Of a stretch of DNA of 64,000 nt, positions 33,788 to 42,414 are shown piece by piece. The first letter of the stretch is position 1. The number at the start of each line of letters is the position of its first letter. The notes beneath the pieces are model-generated. The model made no database searches and was not told the DNA's origin. It worked only from the letters and a program-made list of their open reading frames with translations. Source of the DNA: Planctomycetota bacterium. GTDB taxonomy: Bacteria; Planctomycetota; UBA1135; GCA-002686595. Location of the stretch: NCBI GenBank assembly GCA_016795205.1, contig JAEUHZ010000061.1, positions 83,011 through 147,010 of the forward strand, given 5' to 3'. The translations under genes and the position numbers were made by a program.

Positions 33788-35275
33788 ATGAAGGGCCCCG
33801 TCCTGGCGCTCCTCGCGGCGGCCGCAGCCCTGTGGGCCTGCGGACCGCATCCGTCCGCCGCGCGCGGAAGCCGCGGCGTGCTCGTGCTGGCCGTCGACGC
33901 GCTGCGCGCCGACCACGTGTCCGGGCTGGGCTACGACCGCGCGACGACCCCGGCGCTCGATCGCCTGGCGGAGGAGGGCGCGACCTTCCTCGATGCCTGG
34001 TCGGCAGCGCCCGAGGTGCTCCCGGCGCACGCGGCGCTGCTCACCGGCTGCGATCCCGGTCTGGCGCAGCGGCCCGGCGCGGCGGCCCCGGGGCCGGCGG
34101 CGGACCTCGCGCGTTGGCGCGTGCCGGACGGGTTCCCGAGCCTGGCGCAGGAGCTGCTCGCGCGCGGCTTCGAGACCGCGGCCTTCGTCGATCACCCGGA
34201 CGTGGCGCCGATCCGCGGCGTGGCCAAGGGCTTCCAGACCTTCGCGGGCTACCGCGAGGACGCCGTGGATCCCGACCTCGAGCTGGGCTTCGAGGGCGTC
34301 GCCACGCGCTTCGTGCGCTGGCTCGCCTCGCGCGCGGCCGACGCGGACTGGTTCGCGTACCTGCACGTGAACGATCTCGAGCGCGTCTGGACGCGTCCGC
34401 CGCTCGACCCGCGCTGGGACGCCCTGTACGAGCCGCGCCCGGAGCTCGGGAGCATGCCGCCCGTGGCCGAGGGCGACCACGCCTTCTTCGCCATCCCGCG
34501 ACCGCGCTGGGCCGGCGTGCCCAAGACGCTGGGCGAGTACGAGCTGCGCTACGACGGCGCCATCGGGCAGCTCGACACGAAGCTCGCCCGGCTGCTCGAG
34601 CGGCTGCGGCGTCTGGGCCGGCTCGACAACACGACGGTGGTCGTGGTGGGGGCGTTCGGCGTCTCGTTCGGCGAGGGCGGGCTGTACCTCGACACGGGCG
34701 CGCTCACCGCGGCGGACCTGCGCGTTCCGCTCGTCGTGCGCCCCGGAGCGGGCGTCGCGCTGCCGCGTGGCTCGCGACTCGACGGCTTGGCGAGCCTGGT
34801 CGACGTGGCGCCCACGGTGCTCGAGCTCCTCGGCCTGCGACCGCCGCCGTCCATGTCGGGCGTCAGCCACGCGCCGCGCCTGCGCGATCCCGCCTTGCCC
34901 GCCGCGCGGGAACGGGCCCACGCCTGGGGCGGGTTCCAGCGCGGCGTGGCGGCCATCGACGCCGACTGGATCCTGGCGCGCGACCGGCCCGCGGAGGCCA
35001 AGTCCGCGCTGCTCGTGCGCACGTACTTCGGCTCCGGCGCACCACCCGACGCTGGCGTCGTCGAGCGCCTCGCGCGTCGCGGCGCCCAGGTCGCGGTGGA
35101 CCCGGGCCCCGGTGCGGCGGATGCTGCGCGCGCGCGCCTGGGAGCCGCGCTCGACGACTGGACGGCCTGGATCGATCGCGCGCGCGGCGTGCTGCACGGC
35201 CGGGTCACTCCGGCCGCCGATCCCGCGACCACCGCCGAGTTGCGCCGTCGCGGGCTCCTCTCGCCCGCGCGCTGA
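33788..35275 (+). CDS. Sulfatase-fold lipoprotein lacking catalytic residues
   Basis: Protein of 495 aa with a lipoprotein signal (LAAAAALWAC, lipidation Cys18) and a sulfatase/alkaline-phosphatase-superfamily fold: VLVLAVDALRADHVSGLGYD (metal Asp D37 kept), TPALDRLAEEGATF, AALLTG, LVDVAPTVLELLGL. The nucleophile region CxPxR aligns with V77-L-P-A-H81, so neither Cys/Ser nor Thr is available. The usual SDHGE metal motif reads G288-A-F-G-V292. Two or more metal/nucleophile positions are therefore missing and hydrolysis is unlikely. It may be a binding or structural paralogue on the cell surface. The ATG at 33788 follows a GGG stretch. It lies 51 bp after the Bat operon on the same strand. Confidence 0.85.
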   Translation: MKGPVLALLAAAAALWACGPHPSAARGSRGVLVLAVDALRADHVSGLGYDRATTPALDRLAEEGATFLDAWSAAPEVLPAHAALLTGCDPGLAQRPGAAAPGPAADLARWRVPDGFPSLAQELLARGFETAAFVDHPDVAPIRGVAKGFQTFAGYREDAVDPDLELGFEGVATRFVRWLASRAADADWFAYLHVNDLERVWTRPPLDPRWDALYEPRPELGSMPPVAEGDHAFFAIPRPRWAGVPKTLGEYELRYDGAIGQLDTKLARLLERLRRLGRLDNTTVVVVGAFGVSFGEGGLYLDTGALTAADLRVPLVVRPGAGVALPRGSRLDGLASLVDVAPTVLELLGLRPPPSMSGVSHAPRLRDPALPAARERAHAWGGFQRGVAAIDADWILARDRPAEAKSALLVRTYFGSGAPPDAGVVERLARRGAQVAVDPGPGAADAARARLGAALDDWTAWIDRARGVLHGRVTPAADPATTAELRRRGLLSPAR

Positions 35276-35301
35276 GCCGGGAACGCGTCCCGCGGCTCAG
35301 C
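35271..35301. terminator. Bidirectional terminator hairpin enclosing both stop codons
   Basis: GCTGAGCCG (35271-35279) and CGGCTCAGC (35293-35301) are perfect 9-bp arms around a GGAACGCGTCCCG centre that can pair further (GGA/TCC). The TGA of the sulfatase-like gene lies in the left arm. The TGA of the convergent phosphatase gene (TCA on the plus strand) lies in the right arm. Confidence 0.55.
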
Positions 35302-35989
35302 CCACGCCGCGCGGGTCGTCGACGTCGCTGGCGCGGAGCTCGAAGCCGCCCGGCGCGTCGACGAGCAGCGCGGCGTGCGCCGGGCGATTGCGGAAGGCGA
35401 AGCTCGCGCGCGCGCCGAGGCCCAGGGCGCCGGTCACGAGCGCGCGGATCAGGTTGTAGTGGCTCGCCAGGACCACGGTCCCGCCGCGTGCCGCCTCGAG
35501 CGTGGCGTAGAGCACCGGCCAGCCGCGCGCGAAGAGGTCGGCGTCGCTCTCGCCGCCGTGTCCCTTCCAGCGCCAGGGATCCGCGAGGAACGCCTCGCGG
35601 TCCGCCAGCCAGCGCGCGCGGAACTCCGCCGTCGGGAGGCCTTGCCAGGCGCCGCGATCGACCTCGGCCAGACCGGGCGCGAGCTCGAGCGGCGCGCGCG
35701 CTCCCACGGCGATCGCGCGGCCCATGGCCGTCGCGCGCGCGAGCGGCGAGGCGCGCACGAGCTCGAGCGGCAGCGCGGCGAAGCGCGCGCCCAGGACGCG
35801 CGTCTGCTCCTCGCCGGTCTTCGAGAGGGGCACGTCCGAGTTCCCGTAGGCCGTGCCCTCGAAGTCGGCGTGGACCTCGGCGTGCCGCACGAGCCAGATG
35901 CGCGCGCCGCTGCCGGGCGCCCGCGCCGGTCGCGGACCGGGCGGATCGACGCCGGGCGGAAAGTCGGGATGGGGGATCGGCTGGCGCAT
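35297..35989 (-). CDS. Histidine phosphatase (phosphoglycerate-mutase-like)
   Basis: Protein of 230 aa of the histidine phosphatase superfamily. The catalytic His is in RIWLVRHAEVHADFEG (RHA instead of RHG), followed by LSKTGEEQTRVLGARF, RASPLARATAMGRAIA, VDRGAWQGLPTAEF and the second catalytic His in VVLASHYNLIRALV. Members act on phosphosugars, alpha-ribazole phosphate or other small phosphates; the substrate cannot be read here. The ATG at 35989 is preferred; a GTG two codons upstream is possible. It is divergent from the ferredoxin gene over 48 bp. Confidence 0.87.
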   Translation of the reverse strand: MRQPIPHPDFPPGVDPPGPRPARAPGSGARIWLVRHAEVHADFEGTAYGNSDVPLSKTGEEQTRVLGARFAALPLELVRASPLARATAMGRAIAVGARAPLELAPGLAEVDRGAWQGLPTAEFRARWLADREAFLADPWRWKGHGGESDADLFARGWPVLYATLEAARGGTVVLASHYNLIRALVTGALGLGARASFAFRNRPAHAALLVDAPGGFELRASDVDDPRGVG

Positions 35990-36021
35990 CGCGCGCACTG
36001 TGCCGTCGCGCGGGCGCCACG

Positions 36022-36027
36022 TACACT
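36022..36027 (+). promoter_or_regulatory. TACACT -10-like element, 10 nt before the ferredoxin gene
   Basis: TACACT ends 10 nt before the ATG at 36038. The gap CCCGCCCGCC has no Shine-Dalgarno. Confidence 0.45.
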
Positions 36028-36037
36028 CCCGCCCGCC

Positions 36038-36316
36038 ATGCCCCAGATCACGTTCGCGCGCGACGGTTCCTCGATCCCGGTCGAGGCCGGCGGTTCGTTC
36101 CTCAAGGCCTGCCAGGACCACGACGCGCCGCACGACTTCGGCTGCACCGTGGGGAGCTGCGGGACCTGCGTGCTGGTCTTCGTGGCCGGGTCCGAGCACG
36201 TCGACCCGCCCAAGCCGGACGAGCTCGAGACGCTCGACATGTGCACCGACGTGCAGGGCGCGCGCCTGGGCTGTCAGCTCGTCGTGCGCGGCGACATCAC
36301 GGTCAAGCCGTTGTGA
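36038..36316 (+). CDS. 2Fe-2S ferredoxin
   Basis: Small electron carrier of 92 aa with a plant/adrenodoxin-type [2Fe-2S] site: cysteines in FGCTVGSCGTCVLVF (C-x4-C-x2-C) and a fourth in RLGCQLVV. The N-terminus PQITFARDGSSIPVEAG is the usual beta-grasp start. The redox partner is not evident nearby. Its stop codon lies inside the convergent RND gene (14-bp tail-to-tail overlap, 36303-36316). The frame extends upstream, but the conserved beta-strand begins at this ATG. Confidence 0.93.
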   Translation: MPQITFARDGSSIPVEAGGSFLKACQDHDAPHDFGCTVGSCGTCVLVFVAGSEHVDPPKPDELETLDMCTDVQGARLGCQLVVRGDITVKPL

Positions 36317-39300
36317 CCGGCGCGGCGGGCGCCGCGGGCGTCACGTCCTGCTGGCGGCGCCGCCGGAACAGCGCACCGACGTCGTCGAACAGGCTGTAGG
36401 CCACCGGCGTCACGATCAGCGTCAGGAACAGCGACAGGCTCTGTCCGCCGATCACGACCACGGCGATCGTGCGGCGTTCCTCCGCGCCCGGGCCGGTGCC
36501 GACCCACAGGGGCAGCATGCCCGCGACCAGGGACAGCGTCGTCATCAGGATCGGCCGCAGCCGGTCGCGGTTGGCCTGGAGGATGGCCGCGGCGCGCTCC
36601 AGGCCGCGCGCGCGCAACTGGATCGTGTGGTCGATCTGCAGGATCGCGTTCTTCTTGACCACGCCGAAGAGCACCAGGATGCCGAGCGCGGAGTACAGGT
36701 TCAGGCTCGAGCCGCTGACGTCGAGGGACCACAGCGCGAAGGGCACGGAGAGCGGCAGCGAGAGCAGGATCGTGAAGGGGTGGACCAGGCTCTCGAACTG
36801 GCTCGCGAGGATCACGTACATGAGCACCACGGAGAGCAAGAAGGCCCACAGGAACTCGCCGATCGTGCGTTCCAGCTCGCGGCCGCGACCCGACACGCGC
36901 GTGGTGTACGCGGGCGGCATGTCCATCTGCGCCGCGGCTTGGCGCAGGGCAGCGAGCCGGTCGGCCAGCGCGTAGCCTGGCCCCACGGAGGCGCGCAGCG
37001 AGACCTGCCGTTGGCGGTCCAGGCGATCGATGCGCGAGGCCGAGGTGGCCGGCTCGAGCCGCGCCACGGAGGACAAGGGGACCAACGCGCCGCCGCGCGC
37101 GGGCACCCACAGCTCGGCGATGCGGCCCGGCTCGGCCCGGTCCTCCAGTTGGAGGCGGATTTGCACGTCGTAGTCCTCGCCCAGGTCGGGATCGCGGAAG
37201 CGCGAGGCGCGCTCCTCGCCGCCGACCGACAGGCGCAGCGCGGTCGCGACGTCCAGGATGGAAACGCCCAGGTCGGCCGCGCGCTCGCGGTCGATCACGG
37301 CGTGCAGCTCCGGACGATCGAGTCGCAGGGTCGTGTCCGGGTCCTGGATGCCGCCGAGCTCCTTGGCGCGCGTGCGCAGCTCCTCGCCGTAGCGCGAGAG
37401 CGAGTCGAGGTCGGGGCCCAGGATCGAGAAGTCGATCTCGAACGGGCCGGTGCCCAGGTTGAACGCCTGCAGGTTGCGCACGGCGCAGCGCACGTCGGAG
37501 AGCGCCCCCAGCCGGCGCCGCACGTCGCGCATGATCTCGCCCTGGGAGATGTTGCCCGCGAAGGCCTGGCCCGGCGTGCCCGAGAGGAGCTCACGCACGA
37601 AGCGCGAGACCGACGGCACGCGCTCCGTGTGCGGAGTCAGGCGCACGTAGGCCTCGCCGCGGCTGACGGACGAGATGAATCCGCCGCCGGTCGTGGCCAG
37701 CACGGCCGACACGCCGGGGGTCGCCATGAGGAGCGACTCGACCTCGCGCATCACGGCGTCCATGGCCGCCAGGTTGGCGCCCTCGGGGCCGGAGATCGTG
37801 ACCTCGAACTCGGCCTCGTCCACGTTGGTCGGCGCGTACTCCTGCTTCACGCGGCCGTAGATCGGGACGGTCGAGGCGACCACCGCGATCGCGAGGCCGG
37901 CGACCGCGAAGCGCTGGCGCAGGGCGAGGCGCAGCAGGGCCATGTAGGCGCGCTCCAGCAGCGCGTACGGCCCGCGGCGAGAGCGCGCCCCGCCGCCGGC
38001 CGGCTCCACGCGACGCAGGAGCCGCGAGCTCATCATCGGCGTCAGCGTGAACGAGACGAGCAGGCTGACCATCACCGCCGCCGCGGCCGTGATGCCGAAC
38101 TCGTAGAGGAAGCGCCCCGAGACGCTCGACATGAACGAGACCGGCACGAAGATCACGACCAGGGACAGCGTGGTGGCCGTGACCGCCAGGGCGATCTCGG
38201 CCGTGCCCTCGCGGGCCGCGTCGACGGGCGAGAGGCCGCGCTCCTCGATGAACCGGAAGATGTTCTCGAGCACCACGATCGCATCGTCGATCACGATGCC
38301 GACCATCAGGACCAGCGCCAGCATGGTCACGCCGTTCAGCGTGAACCCCAGCGCGTCCATGACGCCGAAGGTCGCGATCACCGAGGTCGGGATGGCGATC
38401 GCGGCGATGATCGTCGAGCGCCACGAGCGCATGAACAGCAGCACGACCAGCGTGGCGAGGATGCTCCCGCCCACGAGGTGCGACTCGATCTCCGCCAGCG
38501 CCGCGTCGATGTAGCGCGACTGGTCGCGCAGGATCTGGACGCGCACGTCGGCCGGCAGCTCGGCGGCCAGGGACGAGAGGCGCGCCTTGACGCCCTCGAT
38601 GGCCTCGACGGTGTTCGCGCCGGACTGCCGGCGGATCTCCAGCGCCACGCAGGGCTGGCCGTCCAGGCGCGCGATCGAGCGCACCTCCTTGGTGCCGTCC
38701 TCCACGCGCGCCACGTCGCGCACGCGGATCGTGGCGCCGTCCAGCACTGCGATCGGCAGGTCCTCGAAGGCGCGCGGCGTCGTCAGCCGGCCCATGGTGC
38801 GCAGCACGGACTCGCGCACCTCGCCGGTCACGGCTCCGCCAGGGATCTCGGAGTTCTCGCGCACCAGCGCGTCGCGCACGGCGGCGATCGACAGGCCGTA
38901 GGCCCGCAGGCGGTCGGCGTCGACCTCGATCGAGGCGGCACGCTCGGCGCCACCGTTGATGCGCACCTCGCCCACGCCCGTCACGCGCTCCAGCGCGGGC
39001 TTGAGCAGCTTGTCGGCGAGCTCGGTGAGCTCGCGCACCGGACGGTCGGCCGACAAGGCCAGCGTCAGGATCGGCGACGCGTCGCTGTCGAACTTGGAGA
39101 TGATCGGCGGCTCGGCCTCGCGCGGCAGGTCGCGCAGCACGGTGGCCACGCGATCCCGCACGTCCTGGGTCGCCACGTCGATCGGCCGCTCCAGGCGGAA
39201 GGTGGCGATCACCAGCGAGGACCCGGTGGTCGAGATCGAGCGCAGTTGGTCGATGCCCTCGATCGTGTTGACGGCCTCCTCGATGCGCTGCGAGACCAGC

Positions 39301-39485
39301 GTCTCGACCTCCTCGGTGGAGGCGCCGGGCACGGTGGTGCGCACGCTGACCGTGGGCAAGTCGATCTTCGGCACGCGGTCGCGCGAGAGGCGCATGAAGC
39401 CCGCGATGCCCACCACGACCAAGGTCGCGACGAGCATCGAGGCGAAGACCGGCCTCCGGATGCAGACCTCGACGAGGCGCAGCAC
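36303..39485 (-). CDS. RND-family efflux permease (AcrB/HAE1-like)
   Basis: Inner-membrane proton-driven pump of 1060 aa with the full RND layout: an N-terminal helix starting CIRRPVFASMLVATLVVVG, two large periplasmic loops and twelve membrane helices. The TM4 proton-relay Asp pair is in MVGIVIDDAIVVLENI, and the TM10 Lys is in LFGVVKKNAILQID. Length is typical. An adaptor gene lies 3 nt upstream on the same strand, so they form one operon. No outer-membrane TolC-like gene is present in the window. Substrate (drug, lipid, metal) is unknown. The ATG/start at 39485 begins the conserved first helix. Confidence 0.93.
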   Translation of the reverse strand: MLRLVEVCIRRPVFASMLVATLVVVGIAGFMRLSRDRVPKIDLPTVSVRTTVPGASTEEVETLVSQRIEEAVNTIEGIDQLRSISTTGSSLVIATFRLERPIDVATQDVRDRVATVLRDLPREAEPPIISKFDSDASPILTLALSADRPVRELTELADKLLKPALERVTGVGEVRINGGAERAASIEVDADRLRAYGLSIAAVRDALVRENSEIPGGAVTGEVRESVLRTMGRLTTPRAFEDLPIAVLDGATIRVRDVARVEDGTKEVRSIARLDGQPCVALEIRRQSGANTVEAIEGVKARLSSLAAELPADVRVQILRDQSRYIDAALAEIESHLVGGSILATLVVLLFMRSWRSTIIAAIAIPTSVIATFGVMDALGFTLNGVTMLALVLMVGIVIDDAIVVLENIFRFIEERGLSPVDAAREGTAEIALAVTATTLSLVVIFVPVSFMSSVSGRFLYEFGITAAAAVMVSLLVSFTLTPMMSSRLLRRVEPAGGGARSRRGPYALLERAYMALLRLALRQRFAVAGLAIAVVASTVPIYGRVKQEYAPTNVDEAEFEVTISGPEGANLAAMDAVMREVESLLMATPGVSAVLATTGGGFISSVSRGEAYVRLTPHTERVPSVSRFVRELLSGTPGQAFAGNISQGEIMRDVRRRLGALSDVRCAVRNLQAFNLGTGPFEIDFSILGPDLDSLSRYGEELRTRAKELGGIQDPDTTLRLDRPELHAVIDRERAADLGVSILDVATALRLSVGGEERASRFRDPDLGEDYDVQIRLQLEDRAEPGRIAELWVPARGGALVPLSSVARLEPATSASRIDRLDRQRQVSLRASVGPGYALADRLAALRQAAAQMDMPPAYTTRVSGRGRELERTIGEFLWAFLLSVVLMYVILASQFESLVHPFTILLSLPLSVPFALWSLDVSGSSLNLYSALGILVLFGVVKKNAILQIDHTIQLRARGLERAAAILQANRDRLRPILMTTLSLVAGMLPLWVGTGPGAEERRTIAVVVIGGQSLSLFLTLIVTPVAYSLFDDVGALFRRRRQQDVTPAAPAAPVTTA

Positions 39486-39488
39486 GCG

Positions 39489-40679
39489 CTAGCCCCCGTC
39501 CGACGGCCGCACGGCGGCGCCGCCGCGCAAGTTGCCCGGCGCGCGCACGACCTGGTCGCCTGCCACGAGGCCGGCCAGCACCTCGACGCGCTGCGCCGCG
39601 CGACGGCCGGTGGTGACGCGGCGCTCGCGTGCCACGCCGTCCGTGACCAGGAACACCTTCTCGACCCCGGCGAAGGACACCAGCGCGTCGAGCGGGATGG
39701 ACAGCGCCACGCGTTCCGCATCGACCACGATCTCGGCCGCGGCGAAGGCGTTCGGCAAGAGCTCCCGCTCGGCGTTCGGCAGGTCGAACTCGACGACCAG
39801 CGTGCGGCTCTGGTCCAGGAGCGCGGGCGCCGTGCGCGCCACGCGCGCGGCGCGCGGCGCCTCCAGGCCGGCCAGCTCGATCTGGGCGCTCTGGCCCGGC
39901 CGCACGCGATGCGCGTCGCGCTCGGGCACCAGGACGCGCACGCGCAGCGGGTCGACCTTGACCAGGCGCGCGAGCGGATCACCGATCGAGAGGTAGTCGC
40001 CACGGCTCGCGAGGCGCGCCGCGACCGTGCCAGCGAAGGGCGCGCGGACCTCCGCGTCGGCCAGCGCCTGGCGTGCCAGCGCCAGGTCCGCGCGCCGCTG
40101 GCCCACGATCGCGCGCCGGTTCGCGGCGGTCTGCCGGGCGTCCTCGAGCAGCGCCTCGGCCGTCGAGAGCCGGGCCTGCGCGCGGTCCAGCTCGGCGCGC
40201 GACGAGACGCCGGCGCGCGACAGCTCGACCAGCCGCTGGTGCTCGCGCCGTGCCTCGTCGAGTTCGGTGCGCGCGCCGCGGACCGCCGGGAGCGTCTCCG
40301 GGTCGTAGGGGCCCTCGCCGCCCTCGGCCGGGAGGCCCAAGAGCGTCAGGGCGGCCGTCAGCGCCGCCTCGGCCACGCTGACGCGCAGCTCCAGGTCCTG
40401 GGTCTCGGCGCGCGCGATCAGGTCGCCCGGCGCGACGATCGAGCCCAGGTCCACCGCGACCTCGGCCAGGCGGCCGGCGACCTTGGCGGAGAGCGTCGCG
40501 TCCTCGTCGGCGCGCGTCGCGCCGGTCGCGCGCAGCACGAGCGGCCAGCGCGTCGTCTCGGCACGCGCCGTGCGCACGGCACGCGGCTCGGCGTCGAGCG
40601 CTGCGCCGGCGGGCGGCGGCCCGGCCCGCGAGCAGGAGCCGGCGAGCGTCGCGAGGAGCAGGAGGCCCGGGGTGCGCAT
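39489..40679 (-). CDS. RND periplasmic adaptor lipoprotein (MFP/HlyD-like)
   Basis: Protein of 396 aa with a lipobox (LATLAGSC), then a barrel-sandwich/lipoyl-like half motif (AKVAGRLAEVAVDLGSIVAPGD), an alpha-hairpin (about 100-200), the second lipoyl half (VRAPFAGTVAARLASRGDYLSIG), and beta-barrel and membrane-proximal domains ending GLVAGDQVVRAPG. It would link the RND permease at 36303 to an outer-membrane channel. The stop is 3 nt from the permease start. The ATG at 40679 is the first in-frame start with a complete lipoprotein signal. Confidence 0.92.
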   Translation of the reverse strand: MRTPGLLLLATLAGSCSRAGPPPAGAALDAEPRAVRTARAETTRWPLVLRATGATRADEDATLSAKVAGRLAEVAVDLGSIVAPGDLIARAETQDLELRVSVAEAALTAALTLLGLPAEGGEGPYDPETLPAVRGARTELDEARREHQRLVELSRAGVSSRAELDRAQARLSTAEALLEDARQTAANRRAIVGQRRADLALARQALADAEVRAPFAGTVAARLASRGDYLSIGDPLARLVKVDPLRVRVLVPERDAHRVRPGQSAQIELAGLEAPRAARVARTAPALLDQSRTLVVEFDLPNAERELLPNAFAAAEIVVDAERVALSIPLDALVSFAGVEKVFLVTDGVARERRVTTGRRAAQRVEVLAGLVAGDQVVRAPGNLRGGAAVRPSDGG

Positions 40680-40794
40680 CGCCCGGCCATGATGCGTCCG
40701 GAAGACCCGCCGGGACAGCCCCGACGAGCGCCGAGCGTGTACGAGTTCCTGGCGGGCGCTCCCGCGGCGCGCCCGCGAGCGTCCGCCCGACCGC

Positions 40795-40800
40795 TAGGAT
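40795..40800 (+). promoter_or_regulatory. TAGGAT -10-like element, 9 nt before the sulfotransferase-like gene
   Basis: TAGGAT ends 9 nt before the ATG at 40810. The gap CGCGCGGGA has at most a weak GGGA immediately before the start. Confidence 0.42.
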
Positions 40801-40809
40801 CGCGCGGGA

Positions 40810-41529
40810 ATGAACCCAGCGATCCGCTTGAACATCTGGTCGGGGCCGCGCAACGTCTCGACCGCGCTGATGTACTCGTTCGCGCAACGCTCCGACACGC
40901 GCGTGGTCGACGAGCCGCTCTACGCCCACTACCTGCGCCACACGGGCGCCGACCACCCGGGCCGCGAGCGCGTGCTCGCCGCGCAGGACGACGACGGCGC
41001 GCGGGTCGTGCGCGACGTGATCCTGGGACCCTCTGATCGCCCGCTGGTCGTCTTCAAGCAGATGGCGCACCACCTGGTCGGGCTGGACCCGGGCTTCCTG
41101 GCGCTCACCGCCAACGTGCTCCTGACGCGCGAGCCCGAGGAGATGCTCACGAGCCTGGTCGAGAACATCCCCGACCCGATCCTGCGCGACACCGGCTACG
41201 CGGCGCAGACCGCGATCGCGGCGCAGCTCGCCTCGATCGGGCAGGAGCCGTGCGTGCTCGTGGCGCATCGGCTGCTCCAGGATCCCGAGGGCCTGCTGAC
41301 CCGGCTGTGCGCGCGGCTCGGGCTGCCGTTCGAGCGCGCGATGCTCTCCTGGGAAGCCGGTCCGCGGCCGGAGGACGGCGTGTGGGCGCCGTTCTGGTAC
41401 GCGAGCGTGCACCGCTCGCGGGGCTTCCAGCCCTACCGGCCCAAGGCGGCGCGCGTGCCGCCGCGGCTCGCGCCGCTGCTCGAGGAATGCCGCACGCACT
41501 ACGCGCGGCTCCTGGAGCACGCGCTCTGA
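40810..41529 (+). CDS. Sulfotransferase-like protein (branched-chain aminotransferase-associated type)
   Basis: Protein of 239 aa with a P-loop-like PAPS-binding start, IRLNIWSGPRNVSTALMYSF, then VVDEPLYAHYLRHTG, VFKQMAHHLVG and LLTREPEEMLTSLVEN. It matches the short sulfotransferase-family proteins that, as I recall, form the N-terminal half of plant branched-chain-aminotransferase-like proteins. A class IV aminotransferase gene lies 0.9 kb downstream on the same strand. The acceptor substrate is unknown, and whether it truly transfers sulfate is unproven. The ATG at 40810 is preceded by TAGGAT at 9 nt. Confidence 0.82.
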   Translation: MNPAIRLNIWSGPRNVSTALMYSFAQRSDTRVVDEPLYAHYLRHTGADHPGRERVLAAQDDDGARVVRDVILGPSDRPLVVFKQMAHHLVGLDPGFLALTANVLLTREPEEMLTSLVENIPDPILRDTGYAAQTAIAAQLASIGQEPCVLVAHRLLQDPEGLLTRLCARLGLPFERAMLSWEAGPRPEDGVWAPFWYASVHRSRGFQPYRPKAARVPPRLAPLLEECRTHYARLLEHAL

Positions 41530-41559
41530 GCGCGGTTCGGGCGCTCCGCCGCGCGGCTC
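41527..41559. terminator. Weak hairpin between convergent genes
   Basis: GAGC+GCGG (41528-41535) can pair with CCGC...GCTC (41549-41559) with a 3-nt bulge, starting at the TGA of the sulfotransferase-like gene. No T-run. Confidence 0.28.
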
Positions 41560-41560
41560 T

Positions 41561-42334
41561 TCAGGGCCGCTTGAGCTCTTCGGGCGGCGTGGTGAACACG
41601 CGAATCCCGCTGATCTCGCGCTGCGGCCCGCGATCGCCCGAGAGCAGGATCCCCCCGAAGCGCTGCCAACCGGCCCAGGGCGTCTCGATCCTCGGCGCGG
41701 GGTCGTCGCGTCGTTGGAAGTAGCGCCAGCCCGTCACCAGCTTCGTCTGGCGGTCGACCAGCACCTCGTAGGCGTTGTCCGGCGTGTCGCCGACGTCCTC
41801 GAACTCGACACGCAGCACGTCGGCCTTGGCGCCGCCCTCGCGTTCCTCCTCGCCCGCGTCGAACAGCCGCACGCCCGGGTCGAACAGCTTGTAGGGCATG
41901 ACGAGCCAGTAGCTGTCGTTGATCCAGACCGACTTCGCGCGCGCCAGCTCCTGGGCCACCGCCGCGGGGTCGGCCAGCTCGACGCCGCCGTCGAACACGC
42001 GGCCCACGCCGCTCTCCAGGTTCATGAGGACGACCTTGGAGCCCTCCTCGAGGCGGTAGTCGCCCGAGCTCTTGTCCCAGACGTGGTTGCGCCGGCCGAA
42101 GAAGGTCCAGGCCACGACGCGCGTCTCGTCCCAGGCGTCGGCGCCGCCCAGCGCGCGCAGCACCTCCTCGGCAATCGCCACCGCGCGCTCGTCCGAGCCA
42201 CGCGCCAGCGAGTCCGACGCGCGCGCGTCGCGCGCGCCGGAACCCGCGCAGCCGGGTGCGCCGCAGGCCAGCGCCAGCGCGCCGGACGAGGCCAGGACGA
42301 GCCGGACCAGGCGGGGTTGGAGTCGTGCGCGCAT
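41561..42334 (-). CDS. DUF6503-like lipoprotein
   Basis: Protein of 257 aa with a lipoprotein-type signal (LVLASSGALALAC). The segments EVLRALGGADAWDETRVVAW, SVWINDSYWLVMPYKLFDPG, DVLRVEFEDVGDTPDNAYEV and FGGILLSGDRG match the layout I know as DUF6503, a LolA/outer-membrane-lipoprotein-sorting-like beta-protein. Function is unknown. It lies convergent with the sulfotransferase-like gene and divergent from the aminotransferase gene, interrupting the two. The ATG at 42334 gives the complete signal. Confidence 0.78.
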   Translation of the reverse strand: MRARLQPRLVRLVLASSGALALACGAPGCAGSGARDARASDSLARGSDERAVAIAEEVLRALGGADAWDETRVVAWTFFGRRNHVWDKSSGDYRLEEGSKVVLMNLESGVGRVFDGGVELADPAAVAQELARAKSVWINDSYWLVMPYKLFDPGVRLFDAGEEEREGGAKADVLRVEFEDVGDTPDNAYEVLVDRQTKLVTGWRYFQRRDDPAPRIETPWAGWQRFGGILLSGDRGPQREISGIRVFTTPPEELKRP

Positions 42335-42414
42335 GCCGTGAGCATCGCCGCGCGGGGCGGCGGACGCAACGCGCTTGCGTGGCGCGGGGCCGGCCCCCAG
42401 AGTGCGCAGCCCCC

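Noticed and set aside
40240..40700. Outer-membrane TolC-like partner of the RND pump
   Set aside because: No third gene is present next to the permease and adaptor; the neighbouring plus-strand gene is a sulfotransferase-like protein.
35853..41036. A 1727-codon plus-strand open frame across the RND operon
   Set aside because: It is antisense to two clear RND genes and consists of low-complexity Arg/His/Gln/Asp-rich sequence. No family signature.
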